Source of the DNA: a virus
Virus record (IMG/VR): IMGVR_UViG_3300042894_005140
Location: 34,595 to 98,594 of that record
Direction: 5' to 3' (one strand)
DNA length: 64,000 nucleotides
Shown: in pieces, positions 1 to 9,133 of the stretch
Layout: every line of letters starts with the position of its first letter
Position numbering within the stretch: the first letter of the stretch is position 1
Made by a program: the position numbers and the translations under genes
The notes under the pieces: generated by a model
Seen by the model: only the letters and a program-made list of their open reading frames with translations
The model's database searches: none
Told to the model about the DNA's origin: nothing

Positions 1-859
1 TATATGAACCATCATGGTTAAATACTTCTTCTATAAATGAATTAATAGTGTTAGTTGCTTTACCCATTTTAATTTTACCACTAGCAGGAGTGTATTCTTG
101 AATCCTAGATATTGGAAATGGTGATTCTTCCCATATTTTTCTTTTAACAATAAAAAATTCTATTTCAATATTGTCTTCAGGTACTCCAAATTGTTTACTA
201 TAAAACTTTTTATAAAGGACTAATTGGAGTTGTTTAGTTTCATCTTTTTTAGTTTTATCATCCCAACCGCTTCTAGATGTTTTAATATCTATAATTTTAA
301 AAGTATTAGTTGGTTCATGATACAAAACAACATCCAAGTAGCCTTTATATAAGATAGTTCTAAATTCAGAATGAGGATTAAGTAATAGAGGTACTTCACA
401 GCCCACTAAAAACCATCCTTGTTTACCAAAATACCCACTTCGTTTTTTCTTTACAAAATTTAAAATAGCTAAACCATCTTCATAAAACTCTCTCATTTCA
501 ACAGGATCACTAAAATGAACATTTTTATTAGATTTATAATCTTTTAAATATGTTTCTCTAAAGCGTTCCTCAAAATATTCTTCTAAATTAATTCGGTCCG
601 CTTCAGCACCACTAATATTGTATATAGTTGTTATATAGTGTTGTATAACCTCATGTAGTGCAGTTCCGAATGTCATATGAATAGACTGTTCAGATGTATA
701 ATAACCGTCTCTATATTGTAAAGACCATTTACGAGGACAAGACAAAAACATAGACATTTGACTATAGGAAATTGCTTTTTCAGTAGCATAATTAATTTCC
801 TTTAGAGTATGTTGTTTGATTTGTTTTACAATTGCAGGTATTTTTTTCTTTTTACTCAA
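1..859 (-). CDS. PD-(D/E)XK nuclease, RecB/Cas4-like (3' end beyond window)
   Basis: The 3' part of this gene lies outside the window; about 286 residues are visible. Translated from a TTG at 859, three bases after the upstream stop, the protein begins with a basic stretch and then shows 'SYSQMSMFLSCPRKW', the N-terminal helix typical of RecB-family nucleases. It continues with 'GTALHEVIQHYI', 'GYLDVVLYHE', 'KIIDIKTSRSGW' and 'LQLVLYKKFY'. These correspond to the H, D, D-x-K and Q-x-x-x-Y motifs of the Cas4/RecB-type PD-(D/E)XK fold. It is probably a single-strand exonuclease acting in replication or recombination, since it is the last visible gene of the clamp-loader unit. No in-frame ATG exists upstream, so the TTG start is the best available but is uncertain. 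The family call is strong; the exact role is unknown. Confidence 0.8.
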   Translation of the reverse strand, partial: MSKKKKIPAIVKQIKQHTLKEINYATEKAISYSQMSMFLSCPRKWSLQYRDGYYTSEQSIHMTFGTALHEVIQHYITTIYNISGAEADRINLEEYFEERFRETYLKDYKSNKNVHFSDPVEMREFYEDGLAILNFVKKKRSGYFGKQGWFLVGCEVPLLLNPHSEFRTILYKGYLDVVLYHEPTNTFKIIDIKTSRSGWDDKTKKDETKQLQLVLYKKFYSKQFGVPEDNIEIEFFIVKRKIWEESPFPISRIQEYTPASGKIKMGKATNTINSFIEEVFNHDGSY

Positions 860-862
860 AAC

Positions 863-1117
863 TTATTTTTTACCTTTAAGCATCTGGATTGTTTTCTCTA
901 GATATAGAGCTAAATCCATTGCTTCTTCTTTAGCATGTTGTAGATAGTCTAATACAGATAAATCTGTTCTATCTAAAGTATTGTTATACTTGTTTTTACC
1001 CATCTCAGCCCTTTTAATATGCTCATCAATAACTGAGTCTACAATTGAGTCTGTTTCAATTATGGTTCTTGTTTTTGGATGTTCTCCTCTAAAACCTAAA
1101 TCACTGTTTTTTGTCAT
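863..1117 (-). CDS. small all-helical phage protein with EExxD motif
   Basis: 84 residues, predicted helical. The second half ('RAEMGKNKYNN' then 'HAKEEAMDLALYLEK') matches a small protein common in phages, in which a tyrosine-containing loop is followed by an EEAxDLAxYLE helix. The EExxD pattern recalls half of the metal site of all-alpha NTP pyrophosphatases (MazG-like), but the full motif is not seen, so enzymatic activity is not claimed. The start overlaps the end of the gp62 gene by 4 bases (ATGA), implying translational coupling. Confidence 0.65.
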   Translation of the reverse strand: MTKNSDLGFRGEHPKTRTIIETDSIVDSVIDEHIKRAEMGKNKYNNTLDRTDLSVLDYLQHAKEEAMDLALYLEKTIQMLKGKK

Positions 1118-1533
1118 TGGATTTCTTTTAATAACTTTTTAATTTCTTTTTCATCAATTCCTGATTTTTCAAGAATGTATTCTACTCCTTCTTTTTTAAG
1201 AATGTATAAATAATCCTCAGCCTCACCTAATGATATAGTGTAAAAATTAGCTACATGTTGTAGTAGTGAGTTGCTAGGCTTCTTTTTTGAAGTTTTGATG
1301 TATTTGAGGAAGACATTCTTTTTAGGTAACATAGAACAATAGTATTTATAAGTTTTTTCTTTATCAGGGTAGGGTATTCTTTGGCCAAAATTTGCAACCT
1401 CAGTGTATCCTTCATACATACTTACAAATCTATGAACCATATAAGAGTTAAATGACTCTTGCTGGTCTTCCGTAAAAGAAGACCAGGACGTTTTATTAGT
1501 GGTGATTTCTTTTAACCAATCAAATATCGTCAC
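1114..1533 (-). CDS. gp62: clamp loader small subunit (T4 gp62-like)
   Basis: 139 residues. In T4, gp62 joins four gp44 ATPase subunits to open and load the gp45 clamp. The N-terminus 'MTIFDWLKEITTNKTSW', the segment 'SFNSYMVHRFVSMYEGYTEVAN' (in parts) and the C-terminal 'YTISLGEAEDYLYIL' helix match the short gp62 form I associate with T4-like marine phages, rather than the 187-residue T4 protein. The gene lies two small genes downstream of gp44 in the same transcription unit; in T4 the two genes are adjacent. No nucleotide-binding motif is present, as expected for gp62. It overlaps the next upstream gene by 14 bases. The call rests on motif memory plus synteny, because gp62 is poorly conserved in sequence. 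Confidence 0.75.
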   Translation of the reverse strand: MTIFDWLKEITTNKTSWSSFTEDQQESFNSYMVHRFVSMYEGYTEVANFGQRIPYPDKEKTYKYYCSMLPKKNVFLKYIKTSKKKPSNSLLQHVANFYTISLGEAEDYLYILKKEGVEYILEKSGIDEKEIKKLLKEIQ

Positions 1534-1762
1534 CGCCGTATTCTTTTCTTAATTCCTTAGGCAATGCTTCAAGTAAAATTTCTCCACTTTCTACATCATA
1601 AAATACAGGAATAGGAATAAGAGCATCTTCATCAGCGCCTACTACAAAACGAGATACTTTTCGAAGGATAACTCCTTGACTCCAAATTTTACCACCTGAT
1701 GGTGTTTCCATTGATGTTGTCTTAGACAAATCAAAATTAAGGTTCATTTGATTATTTTTCAT
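1520..1762 (-). CDS. hypothetical protein between gp44 and gp62
   Basis: 80 residues, not recognised. It has a polar N-terminus ('MKNNQMNLNFDLSKT'), a central beta-like segment 'GVILRKVSRFVVG' and an acidic C-terminus. No cysteines, membrane segments or known motif are visible. It overlaps both neighbours by 11-14 bases inside the clamp-loader unit, so it is almost certainly translated with them. Confidence 0.6.
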   Translation of the reverse strand: MKNNQMNLNFDLSKTTSMETPSGGKIWSQGVILRKVSRFVVGADEDALIPIPVFYDVESGEILLEALPKELRKEYGGDDI

Positions 1763-1949
1763 TTTCTTTATGTTTTTTCCATTCTAAATAAAATCCTACA
1801 GCAACTAAGGTATTCATTCCAAATGATGCTATAATTTCTTTAATATCATCATACACATTCATAGTTAGGTGAACATGACCTACCATCCAAAAAGGAACAG
1901 ATAAGTTACTTGCTACCCAAAGTATAAAAAAGTGGATGAATTTTTTCAT
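1752..1949 (-). CDS. small membrane protein
   Basis: 65 residues with two hydrophobic segments (about residues 5-28 and 38-55) and a charged tail 'EWKKHKENEK'. This suggests a two-pass inner-membrane protein or a signal-anchored peptide. Its start overlaps the gp44 stop by 4 bases. The function is not recognisable; a lysis or host-membrane role is possible but unsupported. Confidence 0.6.
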   Translation of the reverse strand: MKKFIHFFILWVASNLSVPFWMVGHVHLTMNVYDDIKEIIASFGMNTLVAVGFYLEWKKHKENEK

Positions 1950-2881
1950 ATTACTCTTTTACTTAAAATTAATGATAAAATTCTAGATATCAAAGCCATA
2001 ATGTTTATTTCTTTATCAATTCTAAAATTAGCATGGTATTGATATTCTTCAATATGAATAATAACTTCACCCATACTTGTAGGAGCATATTTATCTACAT
2101 TATCAAATAAAAATCTAAATAATTCTTCAAAATCATTAACACTAGAATCAGCTATAATCTGTCTAATGTTATTAAATGACTTTGTTGTTGGTTTGCATAA
2201 TTCCATGAGTACTTGATTTTTGTAGTTACTAGACACTAATATATTTTTATCAATGACTACCTCATCACCTGTTACACCCATTTGAAGTGTATTAAGCATT
2301 TTACGTAGATCAGGATAAAATTGATTAATAACTAGTTTTAAGTCCTCAGCTCCCATCCCAACATTCTCTTTTTTAAGAATGTCTATAATATGATAAGCAA
2401 TATCTTGTTTTGATGGAGGTACAATTTTAAGTACCTGGCAGCGTGATTGAAGAGGATCAATAATACGCTCAACATAATTACAAGTTAAGATAAATCTTGT
2501 AGTACGGGCAAATGTTTCAATAATGTTTCTTAATGATGCTTGTGCTTGGATTGTAAGAAAATCTGCTTCATCCAAGATAACAACTTTAAGAGGTTTAAAC
2601 GAGGCCACAGATGAGAAGCCCTGGACCTTATCCCTAATAGTATCAATACCACGCTCATCGGAAGCGTTAATATAGAGATAATCGCAATTGAGATTATTAA
2701 CAATAAGTTTAGCAAGAGTAGTTTTACCGGTACCAGCAGGGCCGTAGAAAATAAAATTTTGAATATCATTCTGTTCTAGATACTTTGAAATAGTACCTTT
2801 AATTTGTTCATTTCCTACATATGTAGAAAGATTTTGAGAACGATATTTCTCAACCCAAAGTGTATGTTGCTTAGAACTCAT
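1946..2881 (-). CDS. gp44: clamp loader large subunit, AAA+ ATPase (T4 gp44-like)
   Basis: 311 residues from the ATG at 2881. An in-frame ATG further upstream would add 19 residues inside the preceding gene, and the family begins at 'WVEKYRSQNLSTYVG'. Walker A is GPAGTGKTT (residues 47-55), Walker B is VILDEADFL (101-109) and the clamp-loader SRC motif is at 146-148, all as in gp44/RFC-type AAA+ loaders. T4 gp44 is 319 residues, so the length fits. With gp62 it loads the gp45 clamp for gp43. The start overlaps the end of the upstream 88-residue gene by 11 bases. Confidence 0.95.
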   Translation of the reverse strand: MSSKQHTLWVEKYRSQNLSTYVGNEQIKGTISKYLEQNDIQNFIFYGPAGTGKTTLAKLIVNNLNCDYLYINASDERGIDTIRDKVQGFSSVASFKPLKVVILDEADFLTIQAQASLRNIIETFARTTRFILTCNYVERIIDPLQSRCQVLKIVPPSKQDIAYHIIDILKKENVGMGAEDLKLVINQFYPDLRKMLNTLQMGVTGDEVVIDKNILVSSNYKNQVLMELCKPTTKSFNNIRQIIADSSVNDFEELFRFLFDNVDKYAPTSMGEVIIHIEEYQYHANFRIDKEINIMALISRILSLILSKRVI

Positions 2882-3137
2882 AGTCTCCGTATATTGAATA
2901 TTTTTTAGGTTCTGGTTCTTTAATTTCAACCTCATCACTTACAATAGCATATAATTTTCCTGCTGTTAGATCTAATCTAAATGCTTTAGGTTTAACTACA
3001 GCTACTTGATACCAAGCCTCTAGAGCATCTGTAATAGACTTTTGAACCTCATTAACATTACTCATCTTCCAATTGTCACCTGGAGGGACACGAGAACCAA
3101 TCTCGATTAGTTTTTCTTGTATTTCTATTTTGCTCAT
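2871..3137 (-). CDS. hypothetical protein upstream of gp44
   Basis: 88 residues, soluble, mixed charge. 'GSRVPPGDNWKMSNVNEVQKSI' and a proline/glutamate-rich tail are its most distinctive parts. Not recognised. It is coupled to its neighbours by a 4-base overlap upstream and an 11-base overlap with gp44, so it is likely a co-translated small replication-unit protein. Confidence 0.6.
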   Translation of the reverse strand: MSKIEIQEKLIEIGSRVPPGDNWKMSNVNEVQKSITDALEAWYQVAVVKPKAFRLDLTAGKLYAIVSDEVEIKEPEPKKYSIYGDYEF

Positions 3138-3322
3138 AACTTAATTTGATCTTGAAAATATGGAATTAAACTCTCAATAGGATAATTTATGTAGGTATGG
3201 TTTGCTGTTGCCATACCCACATAAATCCTATCAGTACCTGGAATAAAATATAATGTTTTGATAGTTAATAATTGACCATCAATAGTAATAAGTTTTCCAA
3301 TTAATGATACTGCATCTTGCAT
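3134..3322 (-). CDS. hypothetical small beta-rich protein
   Basis: 62 residues, no known motif. Alternating hydrophobic strands such as 'LIGKLITIDGQLLTIKTLYFI' (in parts) suggest a small beta-barrel. It lies 10 bases after groEL in the same unit and overlaps the next gene by 4 bases. Confidence 0.55.
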   Translation of the reverse strand: MQDAVSLIGKLITIDGQLLTIKTLYFIPGTDRIYVGMATANHTYINYPIESLIPYFQDQIKL

Positions 3323-3332
3323 AATTGTTAAT

Positions 3333-4946
3333 TTACATCATTCCCATCATGTTGCCAAACCCTTCATCACCTTTCTTTTCTTCTGGTTTGTCAACAATAA
3401 CAGCTTCTGTTAATAAGATAGTACCAGCCACTGAAGCAGCGTTTTCGAGTGCTGTACGAGTTACTTTAGCTGGATCAATTACTCCAATTTCTCTCATGTC
3501 ATGAAAATCTTCATCAAACAAATTGAATCCGTACCAATAATCACCTCCTGTTGCTCCTGATAATGCGTTGTAAATGTCTTCTAATTCATAACCAGCATTA
3601 GATAAAATTTTCTTAAATGGTTCAGCACAAACATTATAAACAATTCTACCACCAATACTATTAAGATCACTAATACCATTTCGAGCATGTAACAAAGCCA
3701 TTCCACCACCAGGTACAATACCTTCTTCTAAAGCAGCTTTAGTTGCTTGAAGAGCATCATCTACTCGATCTTTCTTTTCTTTCATTTCCGCTTCAGTAAA
3801 CCCACCAACATGAACAACTGCTACACCACCAATAAACTTAGCCAAACGTTCTTGCAACTTTTCTTTTTCATATGGTGAAATTGCTTTTTCAATTTGATTG
3901 TGAAGTTCTTCAATACGGTCTGTGATTTTGTCTGACTCACCTTTACCATCTACAATAGTAGTTTCATCTTTACCTACAGTCACAACACGAGCTTGACCAA
4001 ACCAATCCCAACTAAACTTATCCAACTTCATACCTTTTTCAGTACTGAATACTTGTCCACCAGTCAAGATAGCAATGTCTTCAAGAATTAGTTTACGACG
4101 GTCTCCAAAATCAGGAGCCTTAACAGCTACAACTTTCAAAATACCTCTTGCTTTGTTTACAATCAAAGTAGCAAGCGCTTCACCATCTACATCTTCAGCA
4201 ATAATAACTAAAGGTTTATTTTGGTTAGATACAGCTTCTAAAATAGGCAACAACTCTTTTACTTGAGTAAATTTCTTGTCTGCGATCAAAATCAAAGCAT
4301 CTTGTAAAGTAGTAGTCATTGAATTGTTATCAGTTACAAAGTAAGGTGATTTGTAACCTCTATCAAACTGCATACCTTCTACTGTTTCAAGATATGTTTC
4401 ACCGTTTTTAGATTCTTCAATGAATACAACACCTTCACGACCTACTTTTTGCATCGCTGTAGCAATTAATTCACCTACTTCTGGATCGTTGTTTGCTGAA
4501 ATTGTAGCGATTTGTTTAAGTTGTTCCTCATTTGAAATATCTTCTTTAATTTCATGACGGAGATGTTCAATTACTTCTTTTACTGCTTTATCAATACTAC
4601 GTTTAATCTCAACAGCATTTTCACCATGGTTAAGATATTTAAGACCTTGTTTAGCCATTTCACGAGCCAACAAAGTAGATGTTGTAGTACCATCACCAGC
4701 ATTATCAGCAGTTTTAATAGCTGCTTGTTTAACTAATTGTACTCCCAATTCTTCAATTGGATCTTCTAATGTGATTGATTTAGCTACTGTGACACCATCT
4801 TTAGTGCTTTGAGGAATACCTCCATTAGCAATAACTACGTTACGTCCATTAGGACCTAAAGTGGCTGTAACAGCATCAGCTAGTTTATCAATACCACTAA
4901 TCATTTTTTCCCTTGCTTCGGGACCGAATTCTATAACTTTGCTCAT
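3333..4946 (-). CDS. groEL: phage-encoded chaperonin GroEL (60 kDa)
   Basis: 537 residues, full length against about 548 for bacterial GroEL. Conserved ATP-site segments are intact: '[10 protein letters not shown]' (about 29-38), 'STKDGVTVA' with the catalytic-region Asp near 50, '[12 protein letters not shown]' (83-94) and '[16 protein letters not shown]', which contains the equivalent of E. coli Asp398. The apical-domain segment '[17 protein letters not shown]' and a Gly/Met tail 'GFGNMMGMM' are also present. Together with the cochaperonin gene 2 bases upstream it forms a bacterial-order groES-groEL pair inside the replication region. T4 itself encodes only the GroES substitute gp31 and borrows host GroEL. 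The natural clients would be the phage capsid protein or other virion proteins, which is inference. No damage is visible, so it should be functional. Confidence 0.98.
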   Translation of the reverse strand: MSKVIEFGPEAREKMISGIDKLADAVTATLGPNGRNVVIANGGIPQSTKDGVTVAKSITLEDPIEELGVQLVKQAAIKTADNAGDGTTTSTLLAREMAKQGLKYLNHGENAVEIKRSIDKAVKEVIEHLRHEIKEDISNEEQLKQIATISANNDPEVGELIATAMQKVGREGVVFIEESKNGETYLETVEGMQFDRGYKSPYFVTDNNSMTTTLQDALILIADKKFTQVKELLPILEAVSNQNKPLVIIAEDVDGEALATLIVNKARGILKVVAVKAPDFGDRRKLILEDIAILTGGQVFSTEKGMKLDKFSWDWFGQARVVTVGKDETTIVDGKGESDKITDRIEELHNQIEKAISPYEKEKLQERLAKFIGGVAVVHVGGFTEAEMKEKKDRVDDALQATKAALEEGIVPGGGMALLHARNGISDLNSIGGRIVYNVCAEPFKKILSNAGYELEDIYNALSGATGGDYWYGFNLFDEDFHDMREIGVIDPAKVTRTALENAASVAGTILLTEAVIVDKPEEKKGDEGFGNMMGMM

Positions 4947-4947
4947 A

Positions 4948-5238
4948 TTAATCTTTATTTACTTTAGCTAAAACTTGATTTTCAGGACCCAGCCAATATT
5001 CTTGACCTTCATATTCCATTTTACTAAAACCCATTGTAGGCAATACAACTGTATCTCCTACACTCAGCATAGTAGGAATAAAAGTTCCTGTAGCTGAATA
5101 GTAACCTTTTCCAACTGCTACTACTTCTCCTAGTTTGTTTTTCTCATTCCCCAAGTCAGGGACAATAATGCCTCCATATGACGTCTCTTCAGACTCAACA
5201 GGCTTAACGATAACTGAATTATAAATTGCTTCTAACAT
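4948..5238 (-). CDS. groES: cochaperonin GroES
   Basis: 96 residues, the same size as bacterial GroES (97). It begins 'YNSVIVKPVE', carries the mobile-loop segment 'YGGIIVPD' and has the body 'LGEVVAVGKGYY' and 'VGDTVVLPT', ending 'NQVLAKVN'. It looks like a true GroES rather than the divergent T4 gp31. It lies 2 bases before groEL and 2 bases after the upstream gene, so the trio is one translation unit driven by the promoter at 5538-5569. Confidence 0.95.
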   Translation of the reverse strand: MLEAIYNSVIVKPVESEETSYGGIIVPDLGNEKNKLGEVVAVGKGYYSATGTFIPTMLSVGDTVVLPTMGFSKMEYEGQEYWLGPENQVLAKVNKD

Positions 5239-5239
5239 A

Positions 5240-5533
5240 TCAAAAATTAAACTTTTGTGTAAATGAATTAATTACATCACTATATTCACCAATGTACTCT
5301 TGTAATGAGTCATATGATTTACTATTTACTTTATCCTTAGCGATTGATCTTAAAGCGCTTCCTAAATTACTATAATGACCTACAATTTTATTATAGTCTT
5401 TACCTGAATCACTATATCTAGTGTCTGGTGTGACTTTAATATTAACAGTCATACAGTTGTCATCCATAGAAATGAAATAAGGTTCCATAACAGGATCATT
5501 AATAAAACGGGTATATTCTTTTTCAGTACTCAT
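5240..5533 (-). CDS. hypothetical protein, first gene of the groESL unit
   Basis: 97 residues. The N-terminal part ('YFISMDDNCMTVNIKV') and centre ('KIVGHYSNLGSALRSIAKDKV') recall small phage proteins of the DUF5405 type, in which an aromatic-rich strand is followed by 'G.Y..L..AL..I'. This match is from memory and weak. Its ATG lies exactly where transcription from the upstream promoter is predicted to begin, so its mRNA may be leaderless. Confidence 0.6.
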   Translation of the reverse strand: MSTEKEYTRFINDPVMEPYFISMDDNCMTVNIKVTPDTRYSDSGKDYNKIVGHYSNLGSALRSIAKDKVNSKSYDSLQEYIGEYSDVINSFTQKFNF

Positions 5534-5537
5534 AACA

Positions 5538-5569
5538 TTAATATAACATTCTTTTTTTATTGTTCCAAA
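5538..5569 (-). promoter_or_regulatory. host-type promoter for the groES-groEL unit
   Basis: On the minus strand TTTGG (5569-5565) is followed after exactly 18 bases by TTATATTAA (5546-5538). This matches the Bacteroidetes -33/-7 pattern and seven other promoters in this window. The upstream box overlaps the final codons of the preceding gene. The ATG at 5533 is 6 bases after the TATATT box, so the predicted +1 falls on the start codon. Confidence 0.7.
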
Positions 5570-5772
5570 CTTTCTTCAATAAGTGGTTGTTCATCTTCAA
5601 TCACTTCAGCCTCTTCTATTAAACGAACAAACCAAAACATTCCATCTTTTCTAAATACATTAGTTGTATTTGTATAACCTTTAAATAAATTTGTATCAAT
5701 TCCTGTGTGTTCAGGAATTACTCTAATGATGTGATACAAGTCATCTTTGATAGTAATTAATGGTATACCCAT
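5557..5772 (-). CDS. hypothetical protein downstream of gp45
   Basis: 71 residues from the ATG at 5772; a start 6 codons upstream would lie inside gp45, so the downstream ATG, which abuts the gp45 stop, is preferred. It has the beta-like core 'LYHIIRVIPEHTGIDTNLF' (in parts), 'FWFVRLIEEAEVI' and an acidic C-terminus. Not recognised. It sits between the clamp gene and the groESL promoter, and its last codons contain that promoter's TTTGG box. Confidence 0.6.
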   Translation of the reverse strand: MGIPLITIKDDLYHIIRVIPEHTGIDTNLFKGYTNTTNVFRKDGMFWFVRLIEEAEVIEDEQPLIEESLEQ

Positions 5773-5773
5773 A

Positions 5774-6514
5774 TTATAGTTCTTTAGCAATTACATAATA
5801 CTCACTTTTGATACTTCCATTGTCAAATGCTAGTCTCATAATTCCATCTAAATTAATTTCCATAGTACAATTAGCAACATCTTTATTACAGTACATGATT
5901 TCTTTAATTAAATTAGAATTATAATGAGCTTTAAATTCATTAGGTAAATTATTAGTAGTAATATCTGGTAAGTAAAAAGATACCTTATTTGAGTATTCAA
6001 TGTTACCTCCAAACATCATTTCCAATTGTAAATCACCATCAGCGTTTATAAACGGCTTAAATACAACTGTATCAGTGTCTGCGAGTGCTGATTTTGCTTT
6101 GATTATAGCGTTTATACTTTCATTATCTAACGTGGCTTCAATATTGTATACACCATCACCAACATACTCTCCAGCCTTAGGAATAATCATATTATCAGCT
6201 AAAGCATAATTAAGAGTAAATTGATTATCAGCTACAATAAGTTTAGTAATTAACTTATGTTGTCTTATATAACTTAAATCTAAATAACCATTTGTAATAG
6301 ATAATAATTTAAGTAATTGAGATGTATTACTGATTGAAATTGTTGCATCTTCTAATTCAAAATCATCACATGTTACTGTTCCGATCATTGAATTGTCAGG
6401 GGAATTGAATTTAATAATTAATTTACTATCTTGAATGTCCCACTTAACTTTTTCATTCATTCCATTCAAGTAATACTTGGAAATAATTGAAACTAAATCT
6501 AATTTATTAATCAT
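5774..6514 (-). CDS. gp45: sliding clamp, DNA polymerase processivity factor (T4 gp45-like)
   Basis: 246 residues (T4 gp45 is 228). It has the two-domain beta-rich pattern of clamp proteins, with repeated 'LSIS/ITNGYLDL' type strands, and ends in 'SEYYVIAKEL', matching the conserved C-terminus of gp45. The gene lies directly downstream of gp43 and upstream of the clamp-loader genes, as expected for the T4 replication cluster. It would form the ring that tethers gp43 and, in T4, also couples replication to late transcription. Assigned from the C-terminal signature, size and context. Confidence 0.85.
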   Translation of the reverse strand: MINKLDLVSIISKYYLNGMNEKVKWDIQDSKLIIKFNSPDNSMIGTVTCDDFELEDATISISNTSQLLKLLSITNGYLDLSYIRQHKLITKLIVADNQFTLNYALADNMIIPKAGEYVGDGVYNIEATLDNESINAIIKAKSALADTDTVVFKPFINADGDLQLEMMFGGNIEYSNKVSFYLPDITTNNLPNEFKAHYNSNLIKEIMYCNKDVANCTMEINLDGIMRLAFDNGSIKSEYYVIAKEL

Positions 6515-6534
6515 AACTTATTTATTATATATAT

Positions 6535-9129
6535 TTAAAATTTAAAGAATTTATTAATGTTACGGTTAAGCACTACAGCACCCCATCCTAAATCTGAATA
6601 TAATGACTCTAATTTGTTCTTCAAAACTGAATCGAATAAGCCATCTCGGTCAATATATTTTTCTATAAACTCCATTAGTTCTGGAGGGTCATTATATCCA
6701 TTAAATCCGACCACATCAATTCTATAGGGATTATCTTTTAAGTAAGCAATAAACATTTTATCACCTATTTGAAATGTAGGATATTTTTTATCTAGATTTT
6801 TAAATCTTAGAATATCATTATAGTAAATAGCAGCTTTAGTATTAATAGGACACTTTGAACCTAATTTAGAAAATACCTCACCAGCACGAGGTGGTGCTGC
6901 TAAATATTCACTCATTTTCTTTAAGCCTGTAGGTTTAAGAATTTTTCTCCAATCAATGGTTCTTAATTCAGTTCTAAAATCTAAGATTTGTTTATCAATA
7001 TCAGTTTTAGGTTTACCAAACATAATTTCATTAATAATGTTTTCCCCAAACTTTCTAAATAGGGGTGGAAAATTAGATTTCATCAAATCTAATCCTTTAA
7101 CATCCAATTCATCTACCGGTACACCTTCTTTATTAACAATATGTTGGGCGTATCTCCTCTTACCTGCAAAATAACCTCTATCAAGTACAACTTCTTGCTT
7201 TAGTTCAAAGTAATGAGTAGCGTCCTTTCCTAAGTTAAAAGCTGTTTTAGCAAAGTTACCAATAAATTCATTAGCCATTTTTTGTAACTCACTAGCTATA
7301 ACTAATATTTTATTGATAACATCTTCCCTATTATTAAAATCAATATCAGGATGTCTAGCTATTAATAAGTCCTTACATTGAATAAACAATGAGTCTGTAT
7401 CACTAGTAACAATATAATCTTTATGAATTTCATTACCTAATTCTTTATTTAAGTATTCATTCATGTTCCTAATACTTTCTTGTAATAGTCTTTGGCCTGA
7501 TAAAGTAATAGCTTTACTAATAAATTTATTTCCATCTGTGTATCTCCAACCATTTTGAGCAAACACACCATAAACATCATTTAATTTAATTTTATAAGCA
7601 TGTTGACGTCGGTCATAAAAAGCACCCATAACCGGATCATTATCTACCTTATATGCTTTTTTCATTAACTTCTTATATTCTTGTCGTTTAGCAAACCAGT
7701 CAGCTAAGATTTCACAAACCACACTTGATTTATCTTTTCTAAACAACACACCAGGAGCAGATACAATTAAATTATTTTTTTCAATAACATCAATAATTTC
7801 ACTCACTGTTATTTCAGAACGAACTAAAGTTCTATTCTTTTTAACTTTTTCAATATAGATAATTTTATCAGGACTCATAGATTTAAGTTCCTGGAGTGAC
7901 CATTGATTATCGTATTTGTCTTTATTTACAATCCTACCTACTAGTGTTTCAATACCCATATTAAGAGAGCGGATAATAGAAGGATATAGTGAGGTAAAGT
8001 CCAAGTCAATAACCCACTCATATAAACCAGGTGTAGGATCTTTTAAATAACCACCAGCATATTCTTCTTCTAATGTTCTTAAAGCTGGATTGTAAGTAGT
8101 TGGTTTATTAGGTGAGATAATTCCTTTACGTTTTAAGTAAGTCAAAATAGCTCCCTCATTCAACATAGTTGAATAATAAATAGCCTCATACTCAGTATGA
8201 CATAAATGACCAATTGTAACTGTTAACTCAATAAACTTCATTCTGTTTTCAAGTTCAACAATAATCTCTACATCTCGTAAGTTATAATCAATAAATGTGT
8301 GAGGATCTTCTTTAAATAGTTTATCAAGTGAACCTTGATATTCTATTTTTTCTAACTTAGCATATTTTTTACCTATGTCTCCTAAACGATAAGATGGTTC
8401 TTGTTTCATAATATACTTTTTAAATAAAAGCATATAATCAAGATGATTAATACCTCCTAAATTAACTGGTTGGTCTGCAAATTGAGGGGTGAATTTAATT
8501 TTATTGATAGGAGATAAAGTAGCAGCTATTGTTTCACCTAATACTTTCTTGATACGATAATATAAATAAGGAATATCAAAGAAACCACTATTCCAACCTG
8601 TAATAATAGTAGGATCAAGTTCATACCATTTATCTAAAAATCCATGTAGTAATTCTTTTTCAGTAGAGTAAGGTATAACTTCTTTATTTTCTTCTTTAAC
8701 ATCCTTAAGTGTTTTATCTTTATCTAAAATCATACAATAGTATTTTTTAGAATTATGATCATATAAAGCAACAGCTGTTATTTCACCTTTAGGATCTTTA
8801 ATATTTTCTTCAGTTAATGCTCCAGCAACAACACACTCAATATCTAAATAAATAATGTTATGAGATTTAGGAGTGTCATCTGTTTCATAATAGTGGTCTA
8901 CTAAAAAACGAGTTAATTTATCAACATCTTTTTCATAGTACTTAGGATCTTTCCAATCATCCATCTTTTTGACTGGTGTTACTTTAGTACCTTCCAATGT
9001 TTCAAATTCACCATCAGGGTCTGCTTGATATAAGGTAGGCCAGTATTTAACTGTTTTAAATCCATCCCATCTATCATCTCGCAAATAATATTGTTTTTCG
9101 TCTTTATCGAAATATAGAGCTTGATACAT
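6535..9129 (-). CDS. gp43: family B DNA polymerase (T4 gp43-like)
   Basis: 864 residues (T4 gp43 is 898). The 3'-5' exonuclease motif I is 'YLDIECV' (Asp96, Glu98), and 'GWNSGFFDIPYL' is motif II. Polymerase motif A is 'DLDFTSLYPSIIRSLNMG', motif B region is 'KIKLNDVYGVF' and motif C is 'TSDTDSLF' with the catalytic Asp pair. In motif B the usual N-S-x-Y-G reads N-D-V-Y-G, a small departure. It is the replicative polymerase, working with gp45, gp44/62, gp41 and gp32. The ATG lies 6 bases after the TATATT box of its promoter, so the transcript may start at the ATG. It precedes gp45 in the same unit. Confidence 0.97.
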   Translation of the reverse strand: MYQALYFDKDEKQYYLRDDRWDGFKTVKYWPTLYQADPDGEFETLEGTKVTPVKKMDDWKDPKYYEKDVDKLTRFLVDHYYETDDTPKSHNIIYLDIECVVAGALTEENIKDPKGEITAVALYDHNSKKYYCMILDKDKTLKDVKEENKEVIPYSTEKELLHGFLDKWYELDPTIITGWNSGFFDIPYLYYRIKKVLGETIAATLSPINKIKFTPQFADQPVNLGGINHLDYMLLFKKYIMKQEPSYRLGDIGKKYAKLEKIEYQGSLDKLFKEDPHTFIDYNLRDVEIIVELENRMKFIELTVTIGHLCHTEYEAIYYSTMLNEGAILTYLKRKGIISPNKPTTYNPALRTLEEEYAGGYLKDPTPGLYEWVIDLDFTSLYPSIIRSLNMGIETLVGRIVNKDKYDNQWSLQELKSMSPDKIIYIEKVKKNRTLVRSEITVSEIIDVIEKNNLIVSAPGVLFRKDKSSVVCEILADWFAKRQEYKKLMKKAYKVDNDPVMGAFYDRRQHAYKIKLNDVYGVFAQNGWRYTDGNKFISKAITLSGQRLLQESIRNMNEYLNKELGNEIHKDYIVTSDTDSLFIQCKDLLIARHPDIDFNNREDVINKILVIASELQKMANEFIGNFAKTAFNLGKDATHYFELKQEVVLDRGYFAGKRRYAQHIVNKEGVPVDELDVKGLDLMKSNFPPLFRKFGENIINEIMFGKPKTDIDKQILDFRTELRTIDWRKILKPTGLKKMSEYLAAPPRAGEVFSKLGSKCPINTKAAIYYNDILRFKNLDKKYPTFQIGDKMFIAYLKDNPYRIDVVGFNGYNDPPELMEFIEKYIDRDGLFDSVLKNKLESLYSDLGWGAVVLNRNINKFFKF

Positions 9130-9133
9130 ACTA

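Noticed and set aside
1946-2938. Longer gp44 start at 2938
   Set aside because: The additional 19 residues lie inside the upstream gene and are not part of the clamp-loader fold; the ATG at 2881 starts at the conserved N-terminus.
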